Shown here piece by piece: positions 46,280 to 56,506 of a stretch of DNA of 64,000 nucleotides. The notes beneath the pieces were generated by a model. The model saw nothing but the letters and a program-made list of their open reading frames with translations, made no database searches and was not told the DNA's origin. Numbering within the stretch: the stretch's first letter is position 1; each line of letters opens with the position of its first letter. Source of the DNA: Glaciimonas soli (GTDB lineage Bacteria; Pseudomonadota; Gammaproteobacteria; Burkholderiales; Burkholderiaceae_D). The DNA lies in NCBI RefSeq assembly GCF_009497155.1, contig NZ_WINI01000007.1:317137-381136 (forward strand). Reading direction: 5' to 3'. The position numbers and the translations under genes were made by a program.

Positions 46280-48172
46280 TTAGCCTTTCGTGCGCGCCTC
46301 AATCTCTTCCCATTTTTCTAGCGCTTCCAGCAGCAGATCATCCAGTTCTGCTGCGCGCGCATTCAAACGCTTGGCCTCATCGGCTTTTTTATACAGTTCC
46401 GGGTCGGCCAGTTGATCAGCAACTGTTTTTTGCTCCGCTTCCAATTTTGCAATTAACAACGGCAATTCGTCCAATTCGCGCTGCTCTTTATAGCTGAGTT
46501 TTTTTGGTTTAACGGCAGGTGTTGCAACAACAGCTTCCGCTTTAGCTTCCACCTTCACTTTAGCAGCAGCCGCTGGACTTGGGCGCACACGCTCCCAATC
46601 GCTGTAACCACCTACGTATTCCTTCCACATGCCATCGCCTTCAGCAGCAATCACTTGTGTAACCACATTGTCCAGGAAGGTTCTATCGTGGCTGACCAAA
46701 AATACTGTGCCTTCATAATCTTCCAATAACTCCTCCAGCAATTCCAAGGTGTCGATATCGAGATCGTTGGTCGGCTCATCGAGCACCAAAACGTTGGCTG
46801 GTTTGGCAAACAGACGCGCCAACAACAAACGATTACGCTCACCGCCAGACAATGATTTCACTGGCGAACGAGCACGTTCTGGCGCAAACAAAAAGTCACT
46901 CAGATAACTCATGACATGTTTACGCTGACCGTTGATTTCCACCCAATCACTACCCGGTGCAATTGTCTCAGCAAGACTGGCCTCGTCATTCAATTGCGCA
47001 CGCATCTGGTCGAAATACGCCACTTGCAATTTAGTACCTTGCTTGACTGTGCCGCTGTCCGGCTGATCCACGCCCAAAATCAATTTCAGCAAAGTCGTTT
47101 TACCGGCACCGTTATGCCCGATCAAACCTACTTTGTCGCCACGCATAATGGTTGCCGTGAAATCCCTCACAATCACGCGATCGCCAAACACGCGGCCAAC
47201 ATTAGTCAACTCTGCCACGATCTTGCCTGAGCGTTCGCCAGATGACACATCGAGCTTGACTTGTCCTTGCTGATCACGGCGCGCGCTGCGGCTCAATCGC
47301 AATGCTTCCAAACGACGTACCCGGCCTTCATCGCGCGTGCGTCGTGCTTGTACGCCTTTACGTATCCAGACTTCTTCTTGCGCTAAAAATTTATCGAACT
47401 TAGCATTCTCGATTTCTTCAATTTCAAGCTGTTCGGCTTTGCGCACTTGATAAGTGGTGAAGTTGCCTGGGAAAGAAGTGATCTTGCCGCGATCAAGCTC
47501 AATAATGCGGGTCGCAACGTTATCCAGGAAACTACGATCATGGGTGATGAACAGTACGCTGCCTTTGAAATCACGCAACAAACCTTCCAGCCACATGATG
47601 GAGGTGAAATCCAAATGGTTGGTCGGCTCATCCAACAGCAATACATCCGGCGCACTCACCAGTCCGCAAGCCAGTGCCACGCGTTTTTGCATCCCGCCCG
47701 ATAAAGTCCCCATCAACGCATCTTTGTTCAGATTCAAGCGATCTAAAGTTGTCTCCACTTTATTCGCCAAACTCCAGGCGTCAGCTGCGTCGAGCTTGCT
47801 TTGAATTTCATGCATGCGTTCCATGATGGCATCGTCATCATCGCCACCAAATTGGCCGGTGAGCGCATCGTATTCATTCAGCAAAGCTTGCATTTCGCCC
47901 ATACCAGATGCAACCGCATCGAACACTGACATATCAGGTTCAAAATGCGGTTCTTGATCAACATAAGCGATTTTGATGTTTTGTTGCATCACCATCACGC
48001 CATCGTCTAACTTGGAAACACCCGCGATTGTTTTCAGTAACGACGATTTGCCGGTGCCGTTACGCCCGATCAAGCCAACCCGCTCGCCGGCATCCAAAGA
48101 GAATTCCGCGTGATCAAGCAACGCGACGTGGCCGAATGCAAGTTGTGCATTGGAGATAGAAAGAACTGCCAT
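46280..48172 (-). CDS. uup: ABC-F ATPase Uup
   Basis: Ribosome-associated ABC-F protein with tandem ATPase domains and no membrane segment; Uup affects transposon excision and branched-DNA intermediates in E. coli. 630 residues from the ATG at 48172. First Walker A GRNGTGKSS, second GHNGAGKTT; signatures LSGGMQKR and LSGGERNR; Walker B LLLDEPTNHLD and LVLDEPTNDLD. The C-terminal ~80 residues form the Uup-type DNA-binding coiled coil (KLSYKEQRELDELPLLI). The in-frame start at 48208 is less likely. Confidence 0.93.
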   Translation of the reverse strand: MAVLSISNAQLAFGHVALLDHAEFSLDAGERVGLIGRNGTGKSSLLKTIAGVSKLDDGVMVMQQNIKIAYVDQEPHFEPDMSVFDAVASGMGEMQALLNEYDALTGQFGGDDDDAIMERMHEIQSKLDAADAWSLANKVETTLDRLNLNKDALMGTLSGGMQKRVALACGLVSAPDVLLLDEPTNHLDFTSIMWLEGLLRDFKGSVLFITHDRSFLDNVATRIIELDRGKITSFPGNFTTYQVRKAEQLEIEEIENAKFDKFLAQEEVWIRKGVQARRTRDEGRVRRLEALRLSRSARRDQQGQVKLDVSSGERSGKIVAELTNVGRVFGDRVIVRDFTATIMRGDKVGLIGHNGAGKTTLLKLILGVDQPDSGTVKQGTKLQVAYFDQMRAQLNDEASLAETIAPGSDWVEINGQRKHVMSYLSDFLFAPERARSPVKSLSGGERNRLLLARLFAKPANVLVLDEPTNDLDIDTLELLEELLEDYEGTVFLVSHDRTFLDNVVTQVIAAEGDGMWKEYVGGYSDWERVRPSPAAAAKVKVEAKAEAVVATPAVKPKKLSYKEQRELDELPLLIAKLEAEQKTVADQLADPELYKKADEAKRLNARAAELDDLLLEALEKWEEIEARTKG

Positions 48173-48404
48173 AGTAGAAACCAGAAAAAATAGAGCCGCA
48201 AAAAACACACCAGCGCAAATTATCTATCGCGTGATGCTCTCATGCAGTCAAAGTTAGACGAAAAAATGCGTGAAGTGCGCATTGTACCGATAGCGGCGGT
48301 GATATCGCTAATTGTTGTGTACTTGACAGGGATAGTTGTAGGCTATTTTGCCTATTTCATCACAATTATCCAGTATGGCCATAGATAGGGCATCCATGCT
48401 CGGC

Positions 48405-48410
48405 TATAAT
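48405..48410 (+). promoter_or_regulatory. Possible tRNA-Arg promoter -10 box
   Basis: TATAAT at 48405-48410 is followed by the G+C-rich stretch CTCGGACGG, as is common for tRNA promoters under stringent control. A good -35 is not seen at the expected distance; TTGACA at 48324-48329 is too far upstream. Confidence 0.45.
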
Positions 48411-48451
48411 CTCGGACGGAAAACGATACGTATTTATCGAAATCCCGCGTC

Positions 48452-48525
48452 TCGCCATAGTTCAACGGATAGAACGAGTGCCTCCTAAGTGCTAGATACA
48501 GGTTCGATTCCTGTTGGCGGGACCA
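48452..48525 (+). tRNA. tRNA-Arg (anticodon CCU)
   Basis: Full cloverleaf: acceptor CTCGCCA with TGGCGGG, D stem GTTC/GAAC, anticodon stem AGTGC/GTGCT with loop CTCCTAA (anticodon CCU, reads AGG), T arm ACAGG-TTCGATT-CCTGT, discriminator A and encoded CCA at 48523-48525. The 5' boundary is certain to within two bases. A strong terminator follows. Arg(CCU) tRNA genes are frequent integration sites for genomic islands, but no integrase or attachment repeat is visible next to this one. Confidence 0.93.
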
Positions 48526-48545
48526 GTTAATTCATATCAAATTCG

Positions 48546-48595
48546 AAAAAAGACACCGCAATAACAAATGACTTGCTATTGCGGTGTCTTTTTTT
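48546..48595. terminator. Terminator after tRNA-Arg
   Basis: AAAAAAGACACCGCAATA (48546-48563) pairs with TATTGCGGTGTCTTTTTT (48577-48594). It also faces the gene on the - strand at 48648. Confidence 0.9.
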
Positions 48596-48647
48596 ATCCA
48601 CGACATCGCTACGAATGCCATGGATTCTCACATACTTAGAACGCTAT

Positions 48648-49139
48648 TTATTTAACAGAAAGTGCATCAGCACAGATAAAGTCGCTCATCAACTTCTCGC
48701 CCAGCGTGTTTGGGGCTGGCGCAGCAAATTTGCTATTCTTCAAAGCATCAGTATGGTCACGCTTGTCACCAGTACCATTATTACCGGCAAACAAAATTTC
48801 GCCAGCTAAACGCGCACTTTTAGGTGGAATTACGTCGCCGCCTTGTTTGATTTCTTTGTCTGAGCAATTGTATTGGGTTACGTCTTTATAGGATTTAAAT
48901 GTCGGAAAAGAAGCATCGCCCGCATTGTCGCGTGGATAACTGAAATCCCACATAGTCACTGCTTGACGGATACCTTTGGCACCTTTGACATCTTTAATCG
49001 AATTTTTATCAACCGAGACAACGACCTGCTGCGTTTTGTCCTGCGGATTGGTGATCGTAGTCACCGTATGCCAATCTTCAGCAGCTTGTGCGCCCAGACA
49101 AACAATACTCAACCCTAGAATAAGTGCTATTTTTTTCAT
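48648..49139 (-). CDS. Exported protein, surface-adhesin-E-like
   Basis: 163 residues from the ATG at 49139, which has AAGGAAAACGAT upstream. Signal peptide MKKIALILGLSIVCLGAQA, mature start about AEDWHTVTT. The body (VVSVDKNSIKDVKG, VTMWDFSYPR, YNCSDKEIK and a late Cys) resembles the surface-adhesin protein E family found in many beta- and gammaproteobacteria. A disulfide between the two Cys is likely. The adhesin role is known from Haemophilus only; function here is uncertain. Confidence 0.7.
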   Translation of the reverse strand: MKKIALILGLSIVCLGAQAAEDWHTVTTITNPQDKTQQVVVSVDKNSIKDVKGAKGIRQAVTMWDFSYPRDNAGDASFPTFKSYKDVTQYNCSDKEIKQGGDVIPPKSARLAGEILFAGNNGTGDKRDHTDALKNSKFAAPAPNTLGEKLMSDFICADALSVK

Positions 49140-49288
49140 ATCGTTTTCCTTAAACAAATGATGCTTGATGACAAATTACCTATGCCAGTTTTTGACCATA
49201 CAAGCGTATAGTAATTTCGTTACTAAACACCTAATTTTACAAAAAAAAACAAAAATATTGATTAATACAGTCCCGTCGCGTCTCACAT

Positions 49289-49331
49289 AAAAAAACCGCC
49301 AGGGATGCAAACAGCATCGCCGGCGGTTTTA
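49289..49331 (-). terminator. pnp terminator
   Basis: AAAACCGCC (49292-49300) pairs with GGCGGTTTT (49322-49330), extended by an inner GATGC/GCATC. On the - strand it ends in a T run, 16 bases after the pnp stop. Confidence 0.88.
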
Positions 49332-49346
49332 ACACCATCTACTTTA

Positions 49347-51494
49347 TTACTGCGCTGCAGGCTCTGCAGGAGTCGCTGGAGCTGCTTCACTTACTTCTTG
49401 AGCCGCTTTCATCGACAACTTCAAACGACCACGGTCATCAGTTTCCAGTACTTTTACTTTAACGATCTGGCCTTCTTTCAGGTAATCAGCAACGGCGTTA
49501 ACACGTTCGTTGGCAATTTGGCTGATGTGTAGCAGACCATCTTTACCTGGCAAGACTTGCACAATCGCGCCGAAGTCCAATAACTTCAAGACCGTACCTT
49601 CGTAGATTTTGCCAACTTCAACAGAAGCGGTTAGCTCTTCGATACGGCGTTTAGCTTCTTGACCAGCTGCTGCATCGACAGAAGCGATGGTAACAACACC
49701 TTCATCGCTGATGTCGATTTGTGTACCGGTTTCTTCAGTCAACGCACGAATCACCGCGCCGCCTTTACCGATAACGTCACGGATTTTTTCTGGATTGATC
49801 TTGATTGTGATCAAGCGTGGTGCGAAATCAGACAATTCAGATTTGCTGCCGCTAGGAACAGCTTTTTCCATTTCGCCGAGGATATGGATACGGCCTTCTT
49901 TAGCTTGCGCCAAAGCGACTTGCATGATTTCTTTAGTGATACCTTGGATTTTGATGTCCATTTGCAGCGCGGTAATGCCGTTGGCAGTACCAGCAACTTT
50001 AAAGTCCATATCGCCCAAATGATCTTCATCGCCCAAGATGTCGGTCAACACGGCAAACTTGCCGCCGTCTTTGATCAGACCCATCGCAATACCAGCAACA
50101 TGCGCCTGCATCGGCACACCCGCGTCCAACAATGCCAGGCAGCCACCGCAGACAGATGCCATTGAAGAAGAACCGTTAGATTCAGTGATTTCCGATACCA
50201 GACGTACTGAATAGCTGAAATCTTCTGGCTTAGGCAATGCTGCTTCTAAAGCGCGCTTGGCCAAACGACCATGACCGATTTCACGACGCTTAGGCGTACC
50301 AACGCGGCCAGTTTCACCAGTGGCAAACGGAGGCATGTTGTAATGCAGCATGAAGCGATCTGAGTACTCGCCCATCAATGCATCGATTTTTTGCTCGTCA
50401 CGAGCAGTACCCAACGTGGCGATAACCAATGCTTGCGTTTCGCCGCGCGTGAACAATGCTGAACCGTGCGTGCGTGGCAGTACGCCAGTGCGAATCGAGA
50501 TCGGACGTACAGTGCGAGTATCGCGACCGTCAATACGTGGCTCGCCATCCAAAATTTGTGAACGAACGATTTTCGCTTCCAGATCAAACAAGATGTTACC
50601 AACTTCAGTACCATCCGGTGCCGCAGCGCCATGGGCAGTTGCTTCTGCGGCCAGATCTGCATTCACTTCTGCACTTGCAGCTTTGAGTTTGGCAGTGCGG
50701 GCTTGCTTGTCTTTAGTCTGATAAGCATCGCGGAATTTTGCTTCGCCGAAATGCGCAACACGCGCGATCAGTGCTTCATTCTTCGGTGCCGGGCTCCATT
50801 CGATTTCTGGTTTGCCACCATCACGCACCAATTCGTGGATCGCGTCGATAACCGTTTTCATTTGCTCATGACCGTAAACTACGGCGCCTAGCATCACTTC
50901 TTCTGACAATTGCTGCGCTTCAGATTCAACCATCAACACAGCAGCTTCCGTACCGGCAACAACCAAATCAAGTGACGAAGTTTGCAATTGTGTCGTGGTT
51001 GGGTTCAATACATATTGACCGTCGATATAACCAACGCGTGCGGCACCAACAGGACCAGCGAATGGCACACCAGAAACAGCCAATGCTGCAGAAGCACCAA
51101 TCATCGCAGCGATATCCGGATCGATTTCAGGATTAACCGACAGAACATGAACAACAACCTGCACTTCGTTCATGTAACCTTCAGGGAACAATGGACGAAT
51201 CGGACGATCGATCAAACGTGATGTGAGTGTTTCTTTTTCCGAAGGACGACCTTCGCGCTTGAAAAAACCACCTGGGATACGACCAGCTGCATAAGTTTTT
51301 TCAAGGTAATCAACAGTCAAAGGGAAAAAATCTTGACCTGGCTTGGCATCTTTACGTGCCACAACAGTTGCCAATACAACGGTATCTTCAATCGATACCA
51401 TAACAGCGCCGGATGCCTGACGAGCGATTTCGCCAGTTTCCAATGTGACTTGATGTTGGCCGTACTGGAAGGTCTTAGTAACTTTATTGAACAT
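49347..51494 (-). CDS. pnp: Polynucleotide phosphorylase
   Basis: 3'-5' phosphorolytic exoribonuclease and degradosome partner of RNase E (rne is at the left end of this window). 715 residues: two RNase PH-like domains with the helical linker between, the conserved [12 protein letters not shown] and [13 protein letters not shown] segments, then the KH domain ([20 protein letters not shown]) and the S1 domain ([23 protein letters not shown]). A short Ala/Pro/Glu tail ends the protein. It follows rpsO in the classic rpsO-pnp order. Confidence 0.97.
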   Translation of the reverse strand: MFNKVTKTFQYGQHQVTLETGEIARQASGAVMVSIEDTVVLATVVARKDAKPGQDFFPLTVDYLEKTYAAGRIPGGFFKREGRPSEKETLTSRLIDRPIRPLFPEGYMNEVQVVVHVLSVNPEIDPDIAAMIGASAALAVSGVPFAGPVGAARVGYIDGQYVLNPTTTQLQTSSLDLVVAGTEAAVLMVESEAQQLSEEVMLGAVVYGHEQMKTVIDAIHELVRDGGKPEIEWSPAPKNEALIARVAHFGEAKFRDAYQTKDKQARTAKLKAASAEVNADLAAEATAHGAAAPDGTEVGNILFDLEAKIVRSQILDGEPRIDGRDTRTVRPISIRTGVLPRTHGSALFTRGETQALVIATLGTARDEQKIDALMGEYSDRFMLHYNMPPFATGETGRVGTPKRREIGHGRLAKRALEAALPKPEDFSYSVRLVSEITESNGSSSMASVCGGCLALLDAGVPMQAHVAGIAMGLIKDGGKFAVLTDILGDEDHLGDMDFKVAGTANGITALQMDIKIQGITKEIMQVALAQAKEGRIHILGEMEKAVPSGSKSELSDFAPRLITIKINPEKIRDVIGKGGAVIRALTEETGTQIDISDEGVVTIASVDAAAGQEAKRRIEELTASVEVGKIYEGTVLKLLDFGAIVQVLPGKDGLLHISQIANERVNAVADYLKEGQIVKVKVLETDDRGRLKLSMKAAQEVSEAAPATPAEPAAQ

Positions 51495-51610
51495 GATGTT
51501 TCCTTTCTATTTTGCCGGCAGATTTTCAGGTGCTGTCGTCCACCTCATTACAAAAGCATTTACTACTAACTTACAACGTTTATTCACTGCAGTTTCTTAA
51601 TGCCCAAAGC

Positions 51611-51645
51611 AAAAATGCCCGCATCAGTAACTGATACAGGCATTT
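51611..51645 (-). terminator. rpsO terminator/pnp leader hairpin
   Basis: AAATGCCcGcATCAGT pairs with ACTGAT…GGCATTT around a two-base loop; on the - strand TTTTTG follows. In E. coli the rpsO-pnp space also holds RNase III sites through which PNPase represses itself. Confidence 0.8.
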
Positions 51646-51710
51646 CTTCTATCGTTCGACTATGAAGGTCGTGACGGATTGTCTGAACAAAATAGGCGAC
51701 GACAAGAATA

Positions 51711-51980
51711 TTATTTACGCAAGCCGAGTTTTTCGATCAGTGCGCGATAACGATTCAGATCTTTACCTTTCAGGTAAGACAACAAGCTCTTACGACGGTT
51801 AACCATCATGATCAAACCACGACGTGAGTGGTGATCTTTAGCGTGAGCTTTGAAGTGACCGTTCAGGTCGTTGATACGTGCTGTCAACAAAGCGACTTGC
51901 ACTTCCGGCGAACCAGTATCGTTTTGAGCGCGCGCATTGTCTGTGACAATAGCGGCTTTTGCTGTTTTTTCGAGAGTCAT
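51711..51980 (-). CDS. rpsO: Ribosomal protein S15
   Basis: 89 residues, 30S protein that binds the central domain of 16S r[24 protein letters not shown] and the [19 protein letters not shown] block are diagnostic. AAGGTAAAGTC precedes the ATG. First gene of the rpsO-pnp pair. Confidence 0.98.
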   Translation of the reverse strand: MTLEKTAKAAIVTDNARAQNDTGSPEVQVALLTARINDLNGHFKAHAKDHHSRRGLIMMVNRRKSLLSYLKGKDLNRYRALIEKLGLRK

Positions 51981-52186
51981 GACTTTACCTTTTCACAAGC
52001 GATGAATAGAGTAGTTTATTGATACCCCAAACACCGTGAACTACTATTAAATAAAACTGGCCGAATGACCAGACGCGCAGTATATAGCAAAAATCCTGCT
52101 AACTCAATGACTTAGCTAATTCCACACATTTCGCTTATTTGGCTATCATGGTGAACTACAACTAAGACTTTATAGAAGATCTCACG

Positions 52187-52684
52187 ATGAAACGCTCTAT
52201 CTTAAGCATTGCAATATTAACAATCGCTCTTGGCGGCTGCGCCTCACTGATGGCTCCCCCTGTGCACCCTGGCGAATCTGAAGCCCAAGTCATCGACCGC
52301 TTGGGACTCCCAACTGCCACATACCAAAAAGGCAATCAACGCATACTGGAATACAACCGCGGCCCTTTCGGTCAGGAAACTTATATGGCGTTTATTGCGC
52401 CAGATGGCAATCTTATGTCTTATGAGCAAGTGTTGACCACAAATACATTTGCCAAAATCAAAGTCGGCGAATTCAATAAAGATGATGTATTACGCACTAT
52501 CGGCCATCCGACTGACACCATCACTTATAGCCGCGTCAACCTGGAGGGGTGGAATTACAGCTATAAGGAAAACGGCGTCTGGAATTCACAAATGACGGTG
52601 TATTTCGACCCTCAGGGCATCGTTCGCAAATTAGAAAATGGCCCAGACCCACGGTTTGATCATGAACGTTTTGGCCGTTTTTAA
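52187..52684 (+). CDS. Small lipoprotein, BamE/SmpA-like
   Basis: 165 residues with a lipoprotein signal peptide (lipobox LGGCA at about residues 16-20). Two repeats of a short BamE-like pattern follow: [33 protein letters not shown] and [31 protein letters not shown]. Each has a G.P turn followed by a Trp/Tyr-rich strand. It is probably an outer-membrane or periplasmic lipoprotein of unknown role. Its stop overlaps the converging lolD stop (TTAA). Confidence 0.78.
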   Translation: MKRSILSIAILTIALGGCASLMAPPVHPGESEAQVIDRLGLPTATYQKGNQRILEYNRGPFGQETYMAFIAPDGNLMSYEQVLTTNTFAKIKVGEFNKDDVLRTIGHPTDTITYSRVNLEGWNYSYKENGVWNSQMTVYFDPQGIVRKLENGPDPRFDHERFGRF

Positions 52685-53418
52685 TCGGCGCTTTCATCAT
52701 AAGGTCGCAAACCGTCATCCGACAAATGCAACACGCGACCGCAACGTCGTGCCAAATGAATATCATGCGTCACAATCACAAACGCGGTTCCCAGCGTTTG
52801 TGATAATTCCAGCATCAAGTCAAATGTCATTTGCGCGGTCGCCCTATCCAGATTACCGGTCGGTTCATCTGCCAACACGCATGCCGGCTGGGTGACCAAA
52901 GCGCGTGCCAGCGCCACCCGCTGACGCTCACCGCCAGACAACTCGCCTGGCACGTGAATTACGCGCTTAGCCAATCCCACTCTCGACAAAATTGCATGAG
53001 CTTGTTCTTGCGCATCGCTACGCTTCATACGACGTATCATCAGCGGCATCGCAACGTTATCCAACGCCGAAAATTCTGGCAGCAGATGATGAAACTGGTA
53101 GACAAATCCCAATGCGACATTACGCAAATCACCCCGCGCTTTTTCGCCTAAGCTTGTGAAATCTTTATCGAGCAAACTCACCTTGCCAGTGGTTGGCGTA
53201 TCCAAACCGCCTAACAAATGCAGCAAAGTCGATTTACCAGAGCCGGAAGCACCGACGATGGCCACTTGCTCGCCCTTCACTACATCCAGATCAATTCCTT
53301 GCAAAACCTTGACCGAGTAACTGCCTTGCGTAAATGTTTTGCCCAAATTGCGGCTAGATAAGATAATTTCATTCATACTTTTATTGTTAGCTGGCGTGTT
53401 ATTGGGCAAGTTACTCAT
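52681..53418 (-). CDS. lolD: Lipoprotein-releasing ABC transporter ATPase LolD
   Basis: ATPase of LolCDE, which extracts outer-membrane lipoproteins from the inner membrane and passes them to LolA. 245 residues from the ATG at 53418, which lies inside the end of lolC (8-base overlap). Walker [19 protein letters not shown], signature [15 protein letters not shown] and Walker [12 protein letters not shown] are canonical; [20 protein letters not shown] is typical of LolD. An internal ATG at 53376 is another possible start. Confidence 0.94.
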   Translation of the reverse strand: MSNLPNNTPANNKSMNEIILSSRNLGKTFTQGSYSVKVLQGIDLDVVKGEQVAIVGASGSGKSTLLHLLGGLDTPTTGKVSLLDKDFTSLGEKARGDLRNVALGFVYQFHHLLPEFSALDNVAMPLMIRRMKRSDAQEQAHAILSRVGLAKRVIHVPGELSGGERQRVALARALVTQPACVLADEPTGNLDRATAQMTFDLMLELSQTLGTAFVIVTHDIHLARRCGRVLHLSDDGLRPYDESAD

Positions 53419-54676
53419 AACGCAATGCCTCCGCAGGCTTGACTCGCGCAGCCCACCAACTCGGATAGAGTGTCGCAAGGAAAGCCAAAATCACCGCAAC
53501 AACGCCGATAGTCCAGACATCGGACCAATGTAAATCGGACGGCAATTCACTAATCACATACACACTCTTAGGCAAAAACTGCACGTGCAGCAGATGTTCA
53601 ATGGCTGGCACAATGGTCTCAATATTGAGTGCAATCAGCACCCCAAATCCCACGCCAAGCGCGGTGCCTACCAATCCTACCAGCGCACCCTGTATCAGAA
53701 ATATCTTCATGATCGAGGCGGGCGACGCACCTAAAGTACGCAAAATCGCAATATCCGCCTGCTTTTCCGTCACTGTCATCACCAAGGTCGACACCAGATT
53801 AAATGCCGCGACCGCGATGATCAACGTCAAAATAATGAACATCATCCGCTTTTCCGTCTTGACGGCGGCAAACCAGTTGGCGTTTTGCTGCGACCAATCG
53901 CGCAGATATAAATTTGGTGGCATTGTTTGCGCCAGTTGCTGTGCAATTTCCGGCGCCTGCAACATATCTTTGAGTTTCAAACGCAAGCCAGATGGCGCGT
54001 TTAAGCGGAATAGTTTTTCTGCATCTTCAATCTGAATAAACGCCAATGACGAATCATATTCAAAATGTCCGGCCTCAAAAATCCCCGTCACGGTAAATTG
54101 TCGGGTCCGCGGTATCACACCTGCTGGCGTCACTTGACCATTCGGCACCAACATCGTTACACGATCACCGATTCCGACACGCAAACCACGCGCCAATTCG
54201 CTACCCAGAACGATATTGAATTCGCCAGGCTTCAAATCATTAAAATTACCTTGTTTAACCTGCTTGGCGACATCGGACACAGCCGGTTCTTCCGATGGCA
54301 AGACGCCACGCACTGAGATACCGCGCGCATCACCGCCATCCATGAGCACCGCCTGCCCTTCGACATACGGTGCCGCGCCAATCACTTCTTTATTTTTAAA
54401 AGCCTGCCTGGCAACCTCTTCCCAATCCTGCATTTCGCCTGAAGCATCAAACACTTCAATGTGCGCCACGACCGATAACATCCTGTCACGGACTTCTTTC
54501 TGGAAGCCATTCATCACCGACAACACCACAATCAGCGCCGCCACGCCTAACGCGATACCGGCCATGGAAATCAACGAAATAAAGGAAATGAAGCTATTGC
54601 GGCCGCTGCGTTTACCAGCGCGGGTATAACGAATACCAACCAGCCACTCAAAGGGTAGTTTTTTTAAAATGCTCAA
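53411..54676 (-). CDS. lolC: Lipoprotein-releasing ABC transporter permease LolC/E
   Basis: 421-residue permease with one N-terminal and three C-terminal membrane helices around a large periplasmic domain. It starts [31 protein letters not shown], diagnostic of LolC/LolE. The last part has [24 protein letters not shown]. Only one permease gene is present, as in betaproteobacteria where a single LolC/E homologue serves. It precedes lolD and overlaps it, so they form one transcript. Confidence 0.94.
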   Translation of the reverse strand: MSILKKLPFEWLVGIRYTRAGKRSGRNSFISFISLISMAGIALGVAALIVVLSVMNGFQKEVRDRMLSVVAHIEVFDASGEMQDWEEVARQAFKNKEVIGAAPYVEGQAVLMDGGDARGISVRGVLPSEEPAVSDVAKQVKQGNFNDLKPGEFNIVLGSELARGLRVGIGDRVTMLVPNGQVTPAGVIPRTRQFTVTGIFEAGHFEYDSSLAFIQIEDAEKLFRLNAPSGLRLKLKDMLQAPEIAQQLAQTMPPNLYLRDWSQQNANWFAAVKTEKRMMFIILTLIIAVAAFNLVSTLVMTVTEKQADIAILRTLGASPASIMKIFLIQGALVGLVGTALGVGFGVLIALNIETIVPAIEHLLHVQFLPKSVYVISELPSDLHWSDVWTIGVVAVILAFLATLYPSWWAARVKPAEALRYE

Positions 54677-54905
54677 TGCATCGCTCCTAAAATCAGCCCG
54701 CAGTTTGCCATAAATTGTGAAAATTAAACCAATTGATGCATTTGATTACATGCTTGCTAATGAGTTCGATATCTTTTTTGCATTTTTTCGCATGGAAAAT
54801 CGCGCATAACTTCAAACGCACAATGGCATTGCTCAATAGCTTTCATTGCGCATACGTTACAATCTCATCATTCAGCAAATTGCAATCACTCTTCATTCAT
54901 TTCTT

Positions 54906-55700
54906 ATGCGCCAATATCTCGACTTCATGCGCCATGTTCATCAGCATGGCGCGATCAAAACTGATCGCACTGGCACCGGCACTCGCTCGGTGTTCGGCTA
55001 TCAAATGCGTTTTAATCTGCAAGATGGCTTTCCGCTCCTCACCACCAAAAAACTTCATATCAAATCGATCATTCACGAGTTGATATGGTTTCTGGCTGGC
55101 TCTACCAACATCGCTTACCTGAAAGAAAATGGCGTTAAAATTTGGGATGAATGGGCCGATGCGAAGGGTAATCTGGGGCCGATTTACGGTTATCAATGGC
55201 GTTCATGGCCGGCGCCAAATGGTCAACATATTGATCAGATCGCTCAAGTAATCGAACAAATCAAAAGCACACCTGATTCACGTCGCCTGATTGTCTCTGC
55301 GTGGAATGTTGCCGATATTCCGCAAATGAAGCTACCGCCGTGCCATGCTTTTTTTCAGTTCTATGTCGCCGATGGCAAGTTGTCATGCCAGCTATATCAG
55401 CGCAGTGCCGATATTTTCCTCGGCGTACCTTTCAATATTGCGTCGTATGCACTACTGACGCATATGGTGGCGCAACAATGTGATCTTGAAGTGGGTGATT
55501 TTGTGTGGACCGGTGGTGATTGCCATCTATATGCCAATCATAGCGAGCAGGTCGAAGAGCAACTGTTACGTCAGCCAGAAGCACTGCCCAAGTTGGTGAT
55601 CAAGCGTAAGCCGGCATCTATTTTCGACTATCAGTTCGACGATTTCGAGATCACTGATTATCAACCGCAAGCGCACATCAAAGCGCCGGTGGCTGTTTAA
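54906..55700 (+). CDS. thyA: Thymidylate synthase
   Basis: Makes dTMP from dUMP using methylene-tetrahydrofolate. 264 residues from the ATG at 54906, the same length as E. coli ThyA, with the catalytic Cys146 in [24 protein letters not shown] near the N-terminus and the [17 protein letters not shown] block. The start at 54846 would add 20 residues with no family support. folA commonly follows thyA, but here a phosphatase gene does. Confidence 0.97.
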   Translation: MRQYLDFMRHVHQHGAIKTDRTGTGTRSVFGYQMRFNLQDGFPLLTTKKLHIKSIIHELIWFLAGSTNIAYLKENGVKIWDEWADAKGNLGPIYGYQWRSWPAPNGQHIDQIAQVIEQIKSTPDSRRLIVSAWNVADIPQMKLPPCHAFFQFYVADGKLSCQLYQRSADIFLGVPFNIASYALLTHMVAQQCDLEVGDFVWTGGDCHLYANHSEQVEEQLLRQPEALPKLVIKRKPASIFDYQFDDFEITDYQPQAHIKAPVAV

Positions 55701-55720
55701 TACACCAGACAGGGTTAGTT

Positions 55721-56458
55721 TTGACAAGCGCAACAAGCTACGAAAACATCCACAATATTCGCGATCTGGGTGGCATGGCGACGCAAGATGGTCGAAAAAT
55801 TGCGGCTGGCCGGCTGATCCGCAGCGCCAACCCTGGCCTTGCTAGCGTAGCCGATGTGACGCGGTTAAGACGGTATCAATTTGATGCCGTAATAGACTTC
55901 CGTTCCAATAGCGAAAAGCAAAGTTCAGAACAGCCATTTGGCGAAGTATTCAACTGGATAGCCGACCCGATTCAGGTTGGAAATTTATCGCAAGACACGG
56001 TATTACCTATGTTAAAAACTGGCTCTGTTGATCACAGCCACAGTTTTATGATGGATGTCTATCGCGATTTCCCGGTGCATTATCAAACACAATACCAACG
56101 CTTTTTACGGCGTGCAGAACAAAATCAAAACATGATGTACCACTGCACCGCTGGCAAAGATCGCACCGGTTTTGCCAGCCTCTTGTTATTGTCCGCACTT
56201 GGCGTTGATCACGCCACTATCGTCGCTGACTATCTTGAATCCAATCGATCTAATACCGCCAATAACAGGCAGGTGTTGGCCCAAGTTGAGAAATACGGCT
56301 TGCCGCCTGCGGTGATGGCGCCACTGCTACTGGTTGAGGCAGCTTATCTGGATGCCGCAATAGAAGTCATCAACAAAACGTACGGTGGCATGAAGGAATA
56401 TCTTGAGCGCGTATTAGGGATTAATACGGCATTGATACGCGCAAATTATTTATGTTGA
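55721..56458 (+). CDS. Tyrosine/lipid phosphatase, PTP family
   Basis: 245-residue dual-specificity-type phosphatase (Pfam PF13350-like). The P-loop HCTAGKDRTG gives the nucleophile Cys142 and Arg148; NIRDLGGMATQDGRKIAAGRLIRSA is the conserved N-terminal block. The only workable start is TTG at 55721, 20 bases after thyA, so it may be coupled to thyA transcription. Substrate could be phosphotyrosine or phosphoinositide; not settled. No signal peptide. Confidence 0.85.
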   Translation: MTSATSYENIHNIRDLGGMATQDGRKIAAGRLIRSANPGLASVADVTRLRRYQFDAVIDFRSNSEKQSSEQPFGEVFNWIADPIQVGNLSQDTVLPMLKTGSVDHSHSFMMDVYRDFPVHYQTQYQRFLRRAEQNQNMMYHCTAGKDRTGFASLLLLSALGVDHATIVADYLESNRSNTANNRQVLAQVEKYGLPPAVMAPLLLVEAAYLDAAIEVINKTYGGMKEYLERVLGINTALIRANYLC

Positions 56459-56467
56459 TCAGCGTTA

Positions 56468-56506
56468 GTAAGTAAGTCCGTACAAATACTTATACGGGCT
56501 TACTTA
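56468..56506. terminator. Bidirectional terminator between the phosphatase and efflux genes
   Basis: AGTAAGTCCGTA and TACGGGCTTACT pair with one mismatch around about ten bases. The right arm overlaps the stop of the - strand efflux gene. Confidence 0.7.

Noticed and set aside
48452-49139. Genomic island integrated at tRNA-Arg(CCU)
   Set aside because: No integrase, no repeat of the tRNA 3' end and ordinary genes on both sides.
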